In this document: one piece after another, positions 8,977 through 16,829 of the stretch
Layout of the letters: each line of letters opens with the position of its first letter
Position numbering within the stretch: position 1 is the first letter of the stretch
Assembly: GCA_022822785.1 (NCBI GenBank)
Contig: JAJEAL010000020.1
Span: forward strand, 1-64,000
Source of the DNA: Candidatus Poribacteria bacterium
Lineage (GTDB): Bacteria; Poribacteria; WGA-4E; PCPOR2b
Direction: 5' to 3'
DNA: 64,000 nucleotides
Program-made: the position numbers and the translations under genes
Notes under the pieces: model-generated
The model's database searches: none
The model's input: the letters and a program-made list of their open reading frames with translations, nothing else
What the model was told of the DNA's origin: nothing

Positions 8977-9025
8977 GTGCAGGACCGAACCCATCCTTGG
9001 CGGTGGATGTAGGCCCTGCTTTTTT
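8977..9025 (+). ncRNA. Predicted ~49-nt structured RNA beside the cas operon
   Basis: The expected transcript starts near 8977 and folds into one long interrupted hairpin: GCAGG (8979-8983) with CCTGC (9015-9019), CC with GG inside it, then CATCC (8992-8996) with GGATG (9005-9009) closing an 8-nt loop. T6 follows at 9020-9025, so the hairpin also serves as an intrinsic terminator. Promoter, hairpin and T-tract are seen. Function is unknown: a small regulator of the cas genes, a CreA-like antitoxin RNA, or a decoy promoter-terminator unit are all possible. Confidence 0.55.
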
Positions 9026-9139
9026 ATGGCCATAGTTTTTTAAGAATTGAGTTAAAATACAGATAGTCTTTCATGTGCAAATCTATTGGTCTAAATTAGA
9101 TATACATAATACTAACATAACAATAATAAAAGCGCAAGC

Positions 9140-9178
9140 AAAAAATAAAGGCTCCCGCATCAACTAAGCCGGTGAGCC
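9140..9178 (-). terminator. Intrinsic terminator after the 339-residue gene
   Basis: On the minus strand GGCTC...GAGCC (9150-9178) with inner CC/GG and GC/GC pairs is followed by TTTATTTTTT (9140-9149). It lies about 185 bp beyond the stop at 9363 and would insulate the gene from the divergent cas promoter region. Confidence 0.65.
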
Positions 9179-9243
9179 CCTATTGCCTGCTAACTCAAAC
9201 TTGAGATTCTTCTAGACAAATTGCATCAAACATAATACCAACA

Positions 9244-9268
9244 TCTTTCAATCTCGTCTTTCAATCTC
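9244..9268. repeat. Tandem 12-bp repeat resembling a CRISPR repeat 3' end
   Basis: TCTTTCAATCTC at 9244-9255 and again at 9257-9268, period 13. Read on the minus strand each copy contains GATTGAAAG, similar to the ATTGAAA(C/G) end of many CRISPR repeats. There is no full-length repeat or spacer structure, so this is noted only as a similarity beside cas genes. Confidence 0.45.
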
Positions 9269-9362
9269 ATCACCGAGAGTCTTTCTCTCATAATAACACA
9301 ACCTGTCCCGTTTGGTCAAGAGCAGAACCAACTATCTTGGTCCTGCCCTATAATACGCCATC

Positions 9363-10382
9363 TCACTCCGACTTATCACCCGCCTCCGCAGGCAGCACCT
9401 CAACCTCGGTGGTACGCAGGTCCTGCTCTGGTGCTTTCAATGCAAGCGTCAGCCGCTCTAAAACACCAACCAGTTCCTGAGTCTCACCGCCAATGGCTTT
9501 CTGTTCCGGTGCTTTCAGCGCAAGCGTCAGTCGCTCTAAAACACCAATAAGTTGAGGGGGAGACAAATTCACTGGTATCTGTTGTTCAGCAGCCGCCGAC
9601 AACTTACGCAAACTCTCTACTGTCTTTATTAACATATTTGTCAATAGTTGCATCTCTACCAATGAGTGCCCACCTCTTTCTAGTTCACTGTTAATCCGAT
9701 CTACCTGCTTGGCTAAAAGCGCAGCCTGCTCCTCCTGAGCGGTGAACCGAATATCACGCAACGTCTGTTTATGTGCATCCCGAGCCTCCCGCCATGTTGC
9801 ACCGTATTTCGCCTCAGGCCAACGCACCGAGCCGGGCTTCAGATACGCCAACCGAGGAATCAAAAACGCTCGAAGCTGCGGCTCACCTAGTAAATGCTTT
9901 TGCGCCAACCGCTTTAACGTCTTATCCACCTTTATTAACTCCTTGACTGCATCAGAGGTAGAGAATCCCTGGGCATGACAACGGACTATAAACACTCGAT
10001 GTTCATCTGAGATAAAAGACGAAAGGTGCTGCCGCAACTCATCGCGCATGACCGCTGTAATCTCCCTGTTTTCATCAGATGCTAGCCAACTGAAATCAGG
10101 GATTGCCCCTTCACCCAATGCCTTTGCTACATCCCGGCTGATACGCGCATTAGCTGCCTCCCAAAAAGACGCTTCATCATCTAACAAATCAAAAAATAGG
10201 TTCAAATCCGCTTTTACCTCGTTAATCCATTCCTGTCCCTCTTTTTCAATCTTTGTACTGCTCAAATTAATAGCTTGGATGAAATTTGCTCTTAGCTCTT
10301 CAAGCTGGGCCCTTTTAGAATACTTGGAATAATCCAAATCAGATTCCAGAAGTGGGGGACCGTCGTCTAGTATATCCATCAT
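9363..10382 (-). CDS. Uncharacterised 339-residue protein between WYL regulator and cas10d
   Basis: I do not recognise the family. The protein is hydrophilic, largely helical, with no signal peptide or membrane segment. Residues 15-60 and 205-265 look coiled-coil prone. The C-terminus holds a 26-residue tandem duplication (GVLERLTLALKAPEQ twice), encoded by 40-bp near-identical DNA units at 9430-9469 and 9508-9547; it ends in an acidic tail. The ATG follows GAGAGGTGG. Position between a WYL regulator and a cas operon suggests an accessory or regulatory role, but that is context only. Confidence 0.75.
   Translation of the reverse strand: MMDILDDGPPLLESDLDYSKYSKRAQLEELRANFIQAINLSSTKIEKEGQEWINEVKADLNLFFDLLDDEASFWEAANARISRDVAKALGEGAIPDFSWLASDENREITAVMRDELRQHLSSFISDEHRVFIVRCHAQGFSTSDAVKELIKVDKTLKRLAQKHLLGEPQLRAFLIPRLAYLKPGSVRWPEAKYGATWREARDAHKQTLRDIRFTAQEEQAALLAKQVDRINSELERGGHSLVEMQLLTNMLIKTVESLRKLSAAAEQQIPVNLSPPQLIGVLERLTLALKAPEQKAIGGETQELVGVLERLTLALKAPEQDLRTTEVEVLPAEAGDKSE
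9430..9547. repeat. In-frame tandem duplication inside the 339-residue gene
   Basis: Two 40-bp units (9430-9469 and 9508-9547), differing at a few positions, with a 78-bp period (26 codons). The duplication keeps the frame and repeats one amphipathic helix, so copy number could change by slippage or recombination. Confidence 0.8.
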
Positions 10383-10688
10383 TTTCCACCTCTCATCAAA
10401 AAGAGATTAAATTTCCTAGTAGGCTCCGAGGTGCCTACCTGTTTAAACCGCTCAGAAACCAGTCATAGTGGGAGCACTCAACCCGTTTTTACCCCTATCA
10501 GATTCTCGCATTTCCTCGAAAAACTATGAAAACTATGAAACTCCCTAACAACTCTCAATAAAGTTTACCATTGGTATCGCTGTATTTGCAACATTTTTTT
10601 CACATGTGTTAAAATAAAAATTCCCATCCCGTTATAGATGTAAAAATCCTTCCGTCTCCCTTCCAGTCTTCCACTCCTACCTTCCTCC
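10383..10688. other. Intergenic region upstream of the 339-residue gene
   Basis: 306 bp without a gene. On the minus strand a weak promoter can be proposed (TTGCAA 10586-10591, 18 bp, TAAACT 10562-10567). A short direct repeat AAAACTATG occurs twice around 10520-10540. The stretch next to the WYL gene end is pyrimidine rich. Nothing else is evident. Confidence 0.35.
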
Positions 10689-11657
10689 TTAACTCTTGCG
10701 ATACACCGCTACCATCTTCTCCGCTGTCTCCGCGACCCATTCCCGTAATTCCCTCGGTTCAATCACCTCCGCCTCCTCTCCCCAACCCAACACCCACCAG
10801 CCAACCTCCTGCCAACCCGCCACTGTCGCTTCAAAGCGAAGACCCCTATTAGTGTCGTGTATCTTCTGCGTCGAATGCCACTGCACCTCTCGGATAAGAG
10901 GCGCGATGCGGGAGGCGAACTCAATAACAACGGGCGTCTCCGGTCCAAGCCTGAAATCCCAACTCTTCTCCATGTGCTTCTGCACAGAAAAATCTTCGGG
11001 AATGGTGTACGAAAGGTGGCTGATGAAGAGAGTGTGGATGCGGTTGATACGGAAGGTTAAAATCTGATCCGATCTTTCAGTGTGTCCAATCACATACCAA
11101 GCGTGTTTGCGAAATAGGACTGCGTACGGTGAAAGCCGATGCCGCTCCCGCGTTCCACTGCTAAAAGAATCGTATACCATATTGACCTGGCGTCGTTCCC
11201 GGATGGCTTTGTATAATTGCTCTTTGTGGGGGTGTGCGTCATCGATTTGGGTAATCTGTTGGTGGGGGACTTCAATCTGCGGGGCAATCTGATTTAAGGT
11301 GTCGTTTGTCCGTTTCGGTAGATTGGAGGTAATCTTATGGATGGCGCTGTTGAGGACCGCTATCGCTTGCTCCCCCTCCGCTGCCTGATAAAAACGGGCT
11401 GCTGTAACAAGTGCAAGTGCCTCCTCAAAGTTAAGGTTCAGTGCAGGGAGAAACAGATCAGAGACCATCTCATACCCCTGTTTGCCACGGGGAACAATCT
11501 CGATGCCCATCTCACGCAACAAATCAATATCACGCTGGATGGTTGCTGGATTAACCTCAAAGTGTGCTGCCAACCGAGGGCGTGTCCACCGACGCGGCTC
11601 TTTGTGGATCAGGGAGGCGACTTCGAGGATCCGTGCCATCTGATATTTTCGGTACAT
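10689..11657 (-). CDS. WYL-domain transcriptional regulator
   Basis: 322 residues from the ATG at 11657, chosen because AAAGGAT precedes it. Residues 1-65 are a DeoR/HTH_11-type winged helix (HFEVNPATIQRDIDLL). Residues 135-215 form the WYL domain (SPYAVLFRKHAWYVIGH, then FRINRI), followed by a C-terminal WCX-type section. WYL proteins bind nucleic-acid-like ligands and often control defence genes; in Synechocystis the WYL protein Sll7009 represses the type I-D system. Its position upstream of this I-D operon, on the same strand, makes it the prime candidate regulator of the cas genes. Confidence 0.87.
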   Translation of the reverse strand: MYRKYQMARILEVASLIHKEPRRWTRPRLAAHFEVNPATIQRDIDLLREMGIEIVPRGKQGYEMVSDLFLPALNLNFEEALALVTAARFYQAAEGEQAIAVLNSAIHKITSNLPKRTNDTLNQIAPQIEVPHQQITQIDDAHPHKEQLYKAIRERRQVNMVYDSFSSGTRERHRLSPYAVLFRKHAWYVIGHTERSDQILTFRINRIHTLFISHLSYTIPEDFSVQKHMEKSWDFRLGPETPVVIEFASRIAPLIREVQWHSTQKIHDTNRGLRFEATVAGWQEVGWWVLGWGEEAEVIEPRELREWVAETAEKMVAVYRKS

Positions 11658-11807
11658 GATATCCTTTCGGTGCTTTTTCGGGCGAGGAAATCTCACTCCT
11701 GCGACAACCACCGATATTCTCTGGTATGCCGGACATAGAGAATCAGCGCATTCGGATTCGCGGGCTTTGTGGAAATCTATGGCAAGACAGTTCAACGCAA
11801 GGCGGGT

Positions 11808-12026
11808 TTATAGGTTCTCCCATTCTTCTCTATCAATTCCTGCTTCCCTGAGAATTTGTCTGAGTAGATTCCTCCCTATGTCACCCCTGTGTGGGTTAGG
11901 AATGCGAACCCGTAACTGTCCTTTGAGCATAAATTGATGCTTACTCCCTGAATAGGGACCACTAAATCCAACCTGCCGCAAGTAGCTGATCAACTCTCTA
12001 CGTTTAATTGGACCAAATGTTGGCAC
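11808..12026 (-). CDS. hicA: HicA-family mRNA interferase toxin
   Basis: 72 residues, a double-stranded RNA-binding-fold toxin. The family signature GSKHQFMLKG carries the catalytic His, followed by VRIPNPHRGDIGRNLLRQIL. The start is a GTG at 12026 that overlaps the hicB stop (TAGTG), so translation is coupled. Toxin follows antitoxin in transcription order. Confidence 0.92.
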   Translation of the reverse strand: MPTFGPIKRRELISYLRQVGFSGPYSGSKHQFMLKGQLRVRIPNPHRGDIGRNLLRQILREAGIDREEWENL

Positions 12027-12271
12027 TAGGCGGCATCCTCTTTGACATTCAATTCAATGCCATCAATCTGCGGGATGGAGTGTCCCATCTTCAAGCCGAT
12101 TAAAATCCATTCTTCTAGGACTTCTCGCAATTCCTCTCTACAAACTTCTAACGTATCCGCATTCGCCCAAACTCCCTGCAGGTCGGGAATGCTGCCAAAG
12201 TAGCCCTCCCCATCGGGTAATATCTCATAATGTGCTTTACGCATAGCTGCGTGGATATAATCCGTTAGCAT
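12026..12271 (-). CDS. hicB: HicB-family antitoxin
   Basis: 81 residues. The degenerate RNase H-like core YEILPDGEGYFGSIPDLQGV is typical of HicB. No C-terminal DNA-binding domain is present, so autoregulation would need another route. AAGGTGAG precedes the ATG. It forms a pair with the overlapping hicA. Confidence 0.9.
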   Translation of the reverse strand: MLTDYIHAAMRKAHYEILPDGEGYFGSIPDLQGVWANADTLEVCREELREVLEEWILIGLKMGHSIPQIDGIELNVKEDAA

Positions 12272-12297
12272 AACTCACCTTTCCGTCTCCATTGGTG

Positions 12298-13161
12298 TTA
12301 TTCGTTGCCTTCTTTGGTGGTTTTCTTCGCCTGACTGGCGAGCCGCCCAGCCTGTTTTGCCAAGCGTTTGGCAGCCTCAATCTGTTTCATCAATCCGCGG
12401 TTCGTCCAAGCAACACCCGCCAAATACCGAATCTCCTTGCCATCGATCGCCGGTGCATTCAACGCCTCTGCAGCGAGGTAAACCTGCAAACCACTATCTG
12501 CCGTATGGCGGAGCCCCGTATTGACTCCTCTACCATCGACCTCAACGCTGACAGTCAGATCGCCTCTCACAAAAGCAGGGCGAAAATCTTTGCTGAGACC
12601 GAGGAATACGCCATTCAACACTTTGCTCATACCGATGTCCTCCACAAAACGACGAGTCCCGATACCGATATGTCCGGTGATATGATGGATGCGTGGCAGA
12701 GAAAACTGCTTGCTAACCGCAATAAACGCCGATCTGCGTTCATAACGCTCAATATCGTCTAATCCGCTATCAATACGGTCACCGATATTTTCTATCCCGA
12801 CCGCGATGTTGGGAATAGCCCCAGCTTCGCGAAGCAGAAGCACTTTCAGATTTCCTAGTAAAAAAGTCCGTTGATGGTGCCGAACACCGGTCAAACCAAT
12901 CTCGACCCGATCGAAAAGCCCAAAATCAAGTTGGAGCGCCGCTTCGTCGCGTGGTAATTCGCCTGCGTTGCGGAAGCCAAAGTAGGTGCCAAGGTTAAAT
13001 ATCCCGTGTTCAACAACCTGTCCGGTCGGTATATCTACCAAGCCGCTATCCCGAAAATAGGGAGCAGCCCAAAGGCAGCGCGAACAGAGCATAGTAATGC
13101 AAAATAGAGAAATGAGCAGCCGTTGCAGCGCAATCGGAAAAAGGTTACAAATCAGGTTCAT
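12298..13161 (-). CDS. Predicted exported beta-barrel-like protein
   Basis: 287 residues from the ATG at 13161; a TTG four codons upstream is less likely. The N-terminus is a signal peptide ending near LWAAPYF. The mature part alternates hydrophobic and polar residues in strand-like runs (FNLGTYFGFRNA, GLFDRVEIGLTGVRH, NIAVGIENIGDR), as in outer membrane barrels. The C-terminus is a basic, helical Ala/Lys tail (KRLAKQAGRLASQAKK), odd for a barrel. Function unknown. Confidence 0.65.
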   Translation of the reverse strand: MNLICNLFPIALQRLLISLFCITMLCSRCLWAAPYFRDSGLVDIPTGQVVEHGIFNLGTYFGFRNAGELPRDEAALQLDFGLFDRVEIGLTGVRHHQRTFLLGNLKVLLLREAGAIPNIAVGIENIGDRIDSGLDDIERYERRSAFIAVSKQFSLPRIHHITGHIGIGTRRFVEDIGMSKVLNGVFLGLSKDFRPAFVRGDLTVSVEVDGRGVNTGLRHTADSGLQVYLAAEALNAPAIDGKEIRYLAGVAWTNRGLMKQIEAAKRLAKQAGRLASQAKKTTKEGNE

Positions 13162-13284
13162 CGGTCTATCCAAAGGTTTGAAACTGTTTCAAGGCGGGGA
13201 CCCACAAAGGTCGAAATTAGGCTGCTGCTGCACAGCAATCTCTCTTTGTGAGGAAGGGAGTTAATGCGGAGTGGTTATTCCAAA

Positions 13285-13491
13285 TTATAGTGAACACTAT
13301 AAATATGTAGACGTTCACCAATAGTGCCCCTTATTGAAGTCTCATCAAGTCCCCCTAAACCCCTCTGATAAGAGGGGAAAGACAAGGGAGCAAATCCCCC
13401 TCTTATCTGCTCCCCTTGTCAGGGGAGTTGGGGGATTTAGCGGGGTGGTTGTGCAGTGAAAGTGTCTAAATAATTCTAAAATCTACCATAA
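13285..13491. repeat. MITE-like element, CCATAA family, copy 2 (207 bp)
   Basis: Ends TTATAGTGAAC and ATCTACCATAA. The core has a long palindromic run built from CCCCTCTGATAAGAGGGG and CCCCTTGTCAGGGG. It is the same length as, and nearly identical to, the copy at 40247-40453, which implies recent duplication. It occupies most of the gap between the beta-barrel-like gene and the 141-residue gene. Confidence 0.8.
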
Positions 13492-13565
13492 TATCTTAGC
13501 GATTGAGCCTAAAGAGAAGGGACCGCACATGGAGGTAGCGGTCCCTCCTATGGTGAATTTTGTGG

Positions 13566-13991
13566 TTAATCGAGGCCAAGCTGGTTCATAAATGTAACCA
13601 TCTTAGCTTCCGCCTGCTCGGCGACCTGTGCCAGCGTTTCCGGATCCACTTTTGTCTCCTGAATCCGTTCATCGGTGTTTGTCGCGAGACAGAAACCCAG
13701 ATTGTGCTTGAGATCGTGCATCGCTTGCTCGATATGAGCACTGACAGGGCCAGCGGGGTACATCCACTGCCGTGCTCTGTTCTGTTTCAGGTTGATGTGA
13801 CAGTGGCCCGTTCCGCCTTGCTTTTTTGCCTCGCCAAAGCAGTCAAGACGCAAGATTTCTTGGTCATAGGCGAAGACAGATGCTGCAGGCCCATACCCAG
13901 CGCGGTCATCGCGCCAATAGACTTCTAGTCGGACATTATCTTCTAGCGTATATTCGACCAAATCTCTTCTTCCTTGTTGTTCTGGCGCCAT
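13566..13991 (-). CDS. Conserved-looking hypothetical protein
   Basis: 141 soluble residues that I cannot assign. Visible features are a strand-rich N-terminal half (VRLEVYWRDD, ILRLDCFG), a central GHCHINLKQNRARQW section and a helical C-terminus. AAAGGAATAACG precedes the ATG. It is divergent from pglZ across 366 bp. Confidence 0.65.
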   Translation of the reverse strand: MAPEQQGRRDLVEYTLEDNVRLEVYWRDDRAGYGPAASVFAYDQEILRLDCFGEAKKQGGTGHCHINLKQNRARQWMYPAGPVSAHIEQAMHDLKHNLGFCLATNTDERIQETKVDPETLAQVAEQAEAKMVTFMNQLGLD

Positions 13992-14230
13992 CGTTATTCC
14001 TTTCGATTGTGGATGGTTTGGTTGGTAAAAGCGTCTGCAATTCTAACACCACACCAACGAGATGAGAACATCATCGCCTTGTAGTCGAATCGGTGCGCTT
14101 TTCTCAGATCCATACTCTCAGCATTCTACTATAAAGCGTGCACAAGGTCAAGTCCTATTTTTTTACTTTACTATCCGATTCGCCTAAACTTATCTCACCC
14201 TTTTAGGGCTATTTATTTTTCCTGTCGTAT

Positions 14231-14252
14231 TCACAGGTTGTCTAACCTGTGA
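14231..14252. promoter_or_regulatory. Perfect 9-bp palindrome upstream of pglZ promoter
   Basis: TCACAGGTT-N4-AACCTGTGA at 14231-14252, ending 23 bp before the -35 of the pglZ promoter. It is a candidate operator shared by the two divergent genes. No T-tract follows, so it is not a simple terminator. Confidence 0.5.
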
Positions 14253-14275
14253 TCACCCGTTCCTTTTGAATCATC

Positions 14276-14304
14276 TTGACAGCTCTTAAGCAACCAAGTA
14301 AAAT
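14276..14304 (+). promoter_or_regulatory. Sigma70-type promoter of pglZ
   Basis: Consensus TTGACA at 14276-14281, 17-bp spacer, TAAAAT at 14299-14304. Expected start near 14311, giving a leader of about 47 nt before the ATG at 14358. Confidence 0.75.
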
Positions 14305-14357
14305 ATGCAAAGTGTATCTCAGCTTTTATACAACACCCACCGAGGCGCATCGAAATC

Positions 14358-16796
14358 ATGTCCACCGACAAGTCAGAAGCTTGGATTGATAACTATTTAA
14401 CCAATTCAGTAACTACCCCGGGGCGCTGGCTCTTTATCCACGATACGGCGCATATCTTCCCCAAACTTCACTCCGTAATGCTCTTCGAGCGCAAATACGA
14501 GGTCATCTTTTTCGAGGAAATTCTAGAGATACGGCAACGCTTAGAGCGGCACAAAGATAACCCGGGAGCATTCGATGTATGTATTGTTTCTCGGCAATCA
14601 CATGAGGCGAATCGCGAAATTCTTGACTACATTGTCCGGAGTCAATCCGTTGAGGTCACGCCTCAATCGATTCTCCAATCCGCTCAGCCCGGATACAGCT
14701 GGGCCCATTCAGTCAACCAATTGCGAGGCGACGATTTTTGGACAATTTTTGAGCGACTTCAGGCATACCGCCTGAACTATCCCCGCGCTATAACGCCTGC
14801 TGAAGCGATGAATCTCCTGCTTTCGGCACAGCTAGATATCGATTTGCGAGCCGACCTCCCTGTCCGAGAAGTAGTCCAGATATGGCAACAGATGGAGAAA
14901 GATGCAGAGCTAATCGCTTGGGGCGAGAGATACCCTCAACTGTTTCAGGCGTTGAATCTCAAGGTGCGGGCAGCGCTGCCGATTATGGATAAGCTGGAAG
15001 GAGACGCAGATTTTGTGCACTTTCTCTGGACTTCCTACTCGTTGGCACAGCATAATAAAGATTACGACCTTTTCCTTCCCGAACTCTTCGGGGACACGAT
15101 TTGGAGAAAATACGGTAATACCCCACCCCAGGAGATACGGAACGCATGTCCGCAACTCATCCGGAGCGATCCAGAGCGAGTCATGGACCAAATTAAACAG
15201 ACAGAAATCTGGCTGACCCAAGACCAACAACGCCTTCAACTTTTCCAACGGTGGATAGGGCTTGATACTTCCAATCTTAGTAAAACGGTCGAATATCTAA
15301 AAAAAGAGATTCTCTTTTGTATTCCGATGCGGGAAGCCTTGCGTCTGATTGCCGCACAGCTCTGTCGTTTGCCCGACTCGTTGGATCCGACTGAGATTCA
15401 CAAAATTATTGAAAATATTCAGCGGCAACATCTCTTTCAAACAAATACCGAAAATTACCTGCGAATTAAAGATACATTCCGGGCATTTACCGATTTGGTT
15501 GCGTTGAATCAGCTAATCGCAAACGTAGAACGCAAGAGTTGGTTGGCTGAAGGGCATCGGAGTCAAGAACAGAATCACGACCCTTTGACCCCCCTGACAA
15601 GGGGGGAGGCGAAGGGCGGCCCCCCCTTGTCTTTCCCCCCTTCGCACGGGGGTTGTCCCGATAAAACCGGTGATGTAACGGATTGGGGATATCCGGCGCA
15701 CCTCTCAAAGCTGGAGTTGATGGCAGCTGAATTGGAACAACTAAACTTCCAGTGTGATTTCCTACCCAATCCTGTGATTGATGAACTCCTTGGGCGTGTC
15801 AAGGGATTGATAAATGAATATAACACGAAATTCGCCCAACAGATTGCCACCACCTTCCCGGCGCGCCTAGCCGCAAATAGGGATAAGCCTTCCCTCACAG
15901 TCGATTTTTTGGAGACGCTTTTTTTGCCCCGCTATCAGCAGTACATCGGGGAAAGAGCGCGGGCAGCGTACATTTTTATGTTTGATGGGATGCGGTGGGA
16001 TACATGGGAAGCGCTCAAACCGAAGGTATTGAGCACATTTCAAGGGCGGCTTGCCCTCGACGGTATTTTTCCGTTGCTTTCGATTCTGCCATCCACGACA
16101 GAGCATAATAGATACGCCATTTTTACGGGAGAGTTTCCCAACGGCGATGCAGACAAGGATTGGGGAGATGTGTTGGTACACGCTTTCCAAAACCGTGGCA
16201 TCCACGGGGTGCGGTGGATAAGTGGCACCGAAAAAAATCAGGCGGAGATGCTCGCACTTATTGAGGCGGATGAAATTCCTGTCAAAATTTTCAATTTTAC
16301 GTTCATCGATCAGAAACTGCAGGGGGCAAACCAAAACCTCTCCACAGTTTATGAGGAGATTAAGGGCAGCTTTGAACTGCTGGTACAGCCCTATCTAGAG
16401 CGGATGCCGAGCGACTCACTTATCTTTCTGATGTCAGATCGCGGGTTTATCGAGTCCACAGCCGATCAGAAACTTTCGGAGGACACTGTTCGCATCTCCT
16501 CCAGTGTGACATACTACCAACGCTACCTCAGTTTATCAGGTCCACCGACAGATTTAATGGACTTCGCCTGTTTCAGTGCGGACCAAATCGGCTTACAACC
16601 TGATGAAGATACATCCCACTATGCGTTTGCCACCGGACGTAGCCAAATCCCTCCTTTTACCAGCGAAAATGATTTTGTACCACCTAGGCCATCCCGTTAT
16701 GTGCACGGTGGAGTTTCCATGCAGGAGATGATCACACCGTGTGTGGTCTTTGTACCAACAGCGAAAGGACAGTTACAGATATTCCCACTACAATAG
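14358..16796 (+). CDS. PglZ-domain protein (orphan)
   Basis: 812 residues. The C-terminal half is the alkaline-phosphatase-fold PglZ domain: FMFDGMRWDTWE (metal Asp543), LPSTTEH (nucleophile candidates Thr580/Thr581), SDRGF at 694 where the superfamily normally has SDHG, and the family end HGGVSMQEMITP (His783). PglZ is a core protein of BREX phage defence, but no other brx/pgl gene lies nearby, so this is an orphan. Residues about 408-437 are encoded by an in-frame palindromic repeat. The SDHG to SDRG change may alter metal binding. Confidence 0.8.
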   Translation: MSTDKSEAWIDNYLTNSVTTPGRWLFIHDTAHIFPKLHSVMLFERKYEVIFFEEILEIRQRLERHKDNPGAFDVCIVSRQSHEANREILDYIVRSQSVEVTPQSILQSAQPGYSWAHSVNQLRGDDFWTIFERLQAYRLNYPRAITPAEAMNLLLSAQLDIDLRADLPVREVVQIWQQMEKDAELIAWGERYPQLFQALNLKVRAALPIMDKLEGDADFVHFLWTSYSLAQHNKDYDLFLPELFGDTIWRKYGNTPPQEIRNACPQLIRSDPERVMDQIKQTEIWLTQDQQRLQLFQRWIGLDTSNLSKTVEYLKKEILFCIPMREALRLIAAQLCRLPDSLDPTEIHKIIENIQRQHLFQTNTENYLRIKDTFRAFTDLVALNQLIANVERKSWLAEGHRSQEQNHDPLTPLTRGEAKGGPPLSFPPSHGGCPDKTGDVTDWGYPAHLSKLELMAAELEQLNFQCDFLPNPVIDELLGRVKGLINEYNTKFAQQIATTFPARLAANRDKPSLTVDFLETLFLPRYQQYIGERARAAYIFMFDGMRWDTWEALKPKVLSTFQGRLALDGIFPLLSILPSTTEHNRYAIFTGEFPNGDADKDWGDVLVHAFQNRGIHGVRWISGTEKNQAEMLALIEADEIPVKIFNFTFIDQKLQGANQNLSTVYEEIKGSFELLVQPYLERMPSDSLIFLMSDRGFIESTADQKLSEDTVRISSSVTYYQRYLSLSGPPTDLMDFACFSADQIGLQPDEDTSHYAFATGRSQIPPFTSENDFVPPRPSRYVHGGVSMQEMITPCVVFVPTAKGQLQIFPLQ
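15579..15668. repeat. Palindromic repeat inserted in frame inside pglZ
   Basis: About 90 bp made of CCCCCCTGACAAGGGGGG, GGCGAAGGG and matching CCCTTGTCTTTCCCCCC sections. The same core lies in the intergenic element at 19473-19612. It adds roughly 30 residues rich in Pro and Gly (LTPLTRGEAKGGPPLS) with no frame change or stop, between the helical N-terminal part and the PglZ domain. Confidence 0.8.
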
Positions 16797-16829
16797 ACAC
16801 AATGCGCTTATGGAGGATTAACAAACAAA

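Noticed and set aside
8848-9043. Two 61-residue frames on opposite strands over the cas10d upstream region
   Set aside because: They mirror each other, lack ribosome sites and overlap the promoters and hairpin; non-coding is far likelier.
9180-9362. CRISPR array beside cas10d
   Set aside because: Only a 12-bp unit repeats twice with 1 bp between; no repeat-spacer periodicity of 60-75 bp exists here or elsewhere in the window.
14231-14252. Terminator between the divergent genes before pglZ
   Set aside because: The palindrome has no T-tract on either side and no gene ends near it; listed as a possible operator instead.
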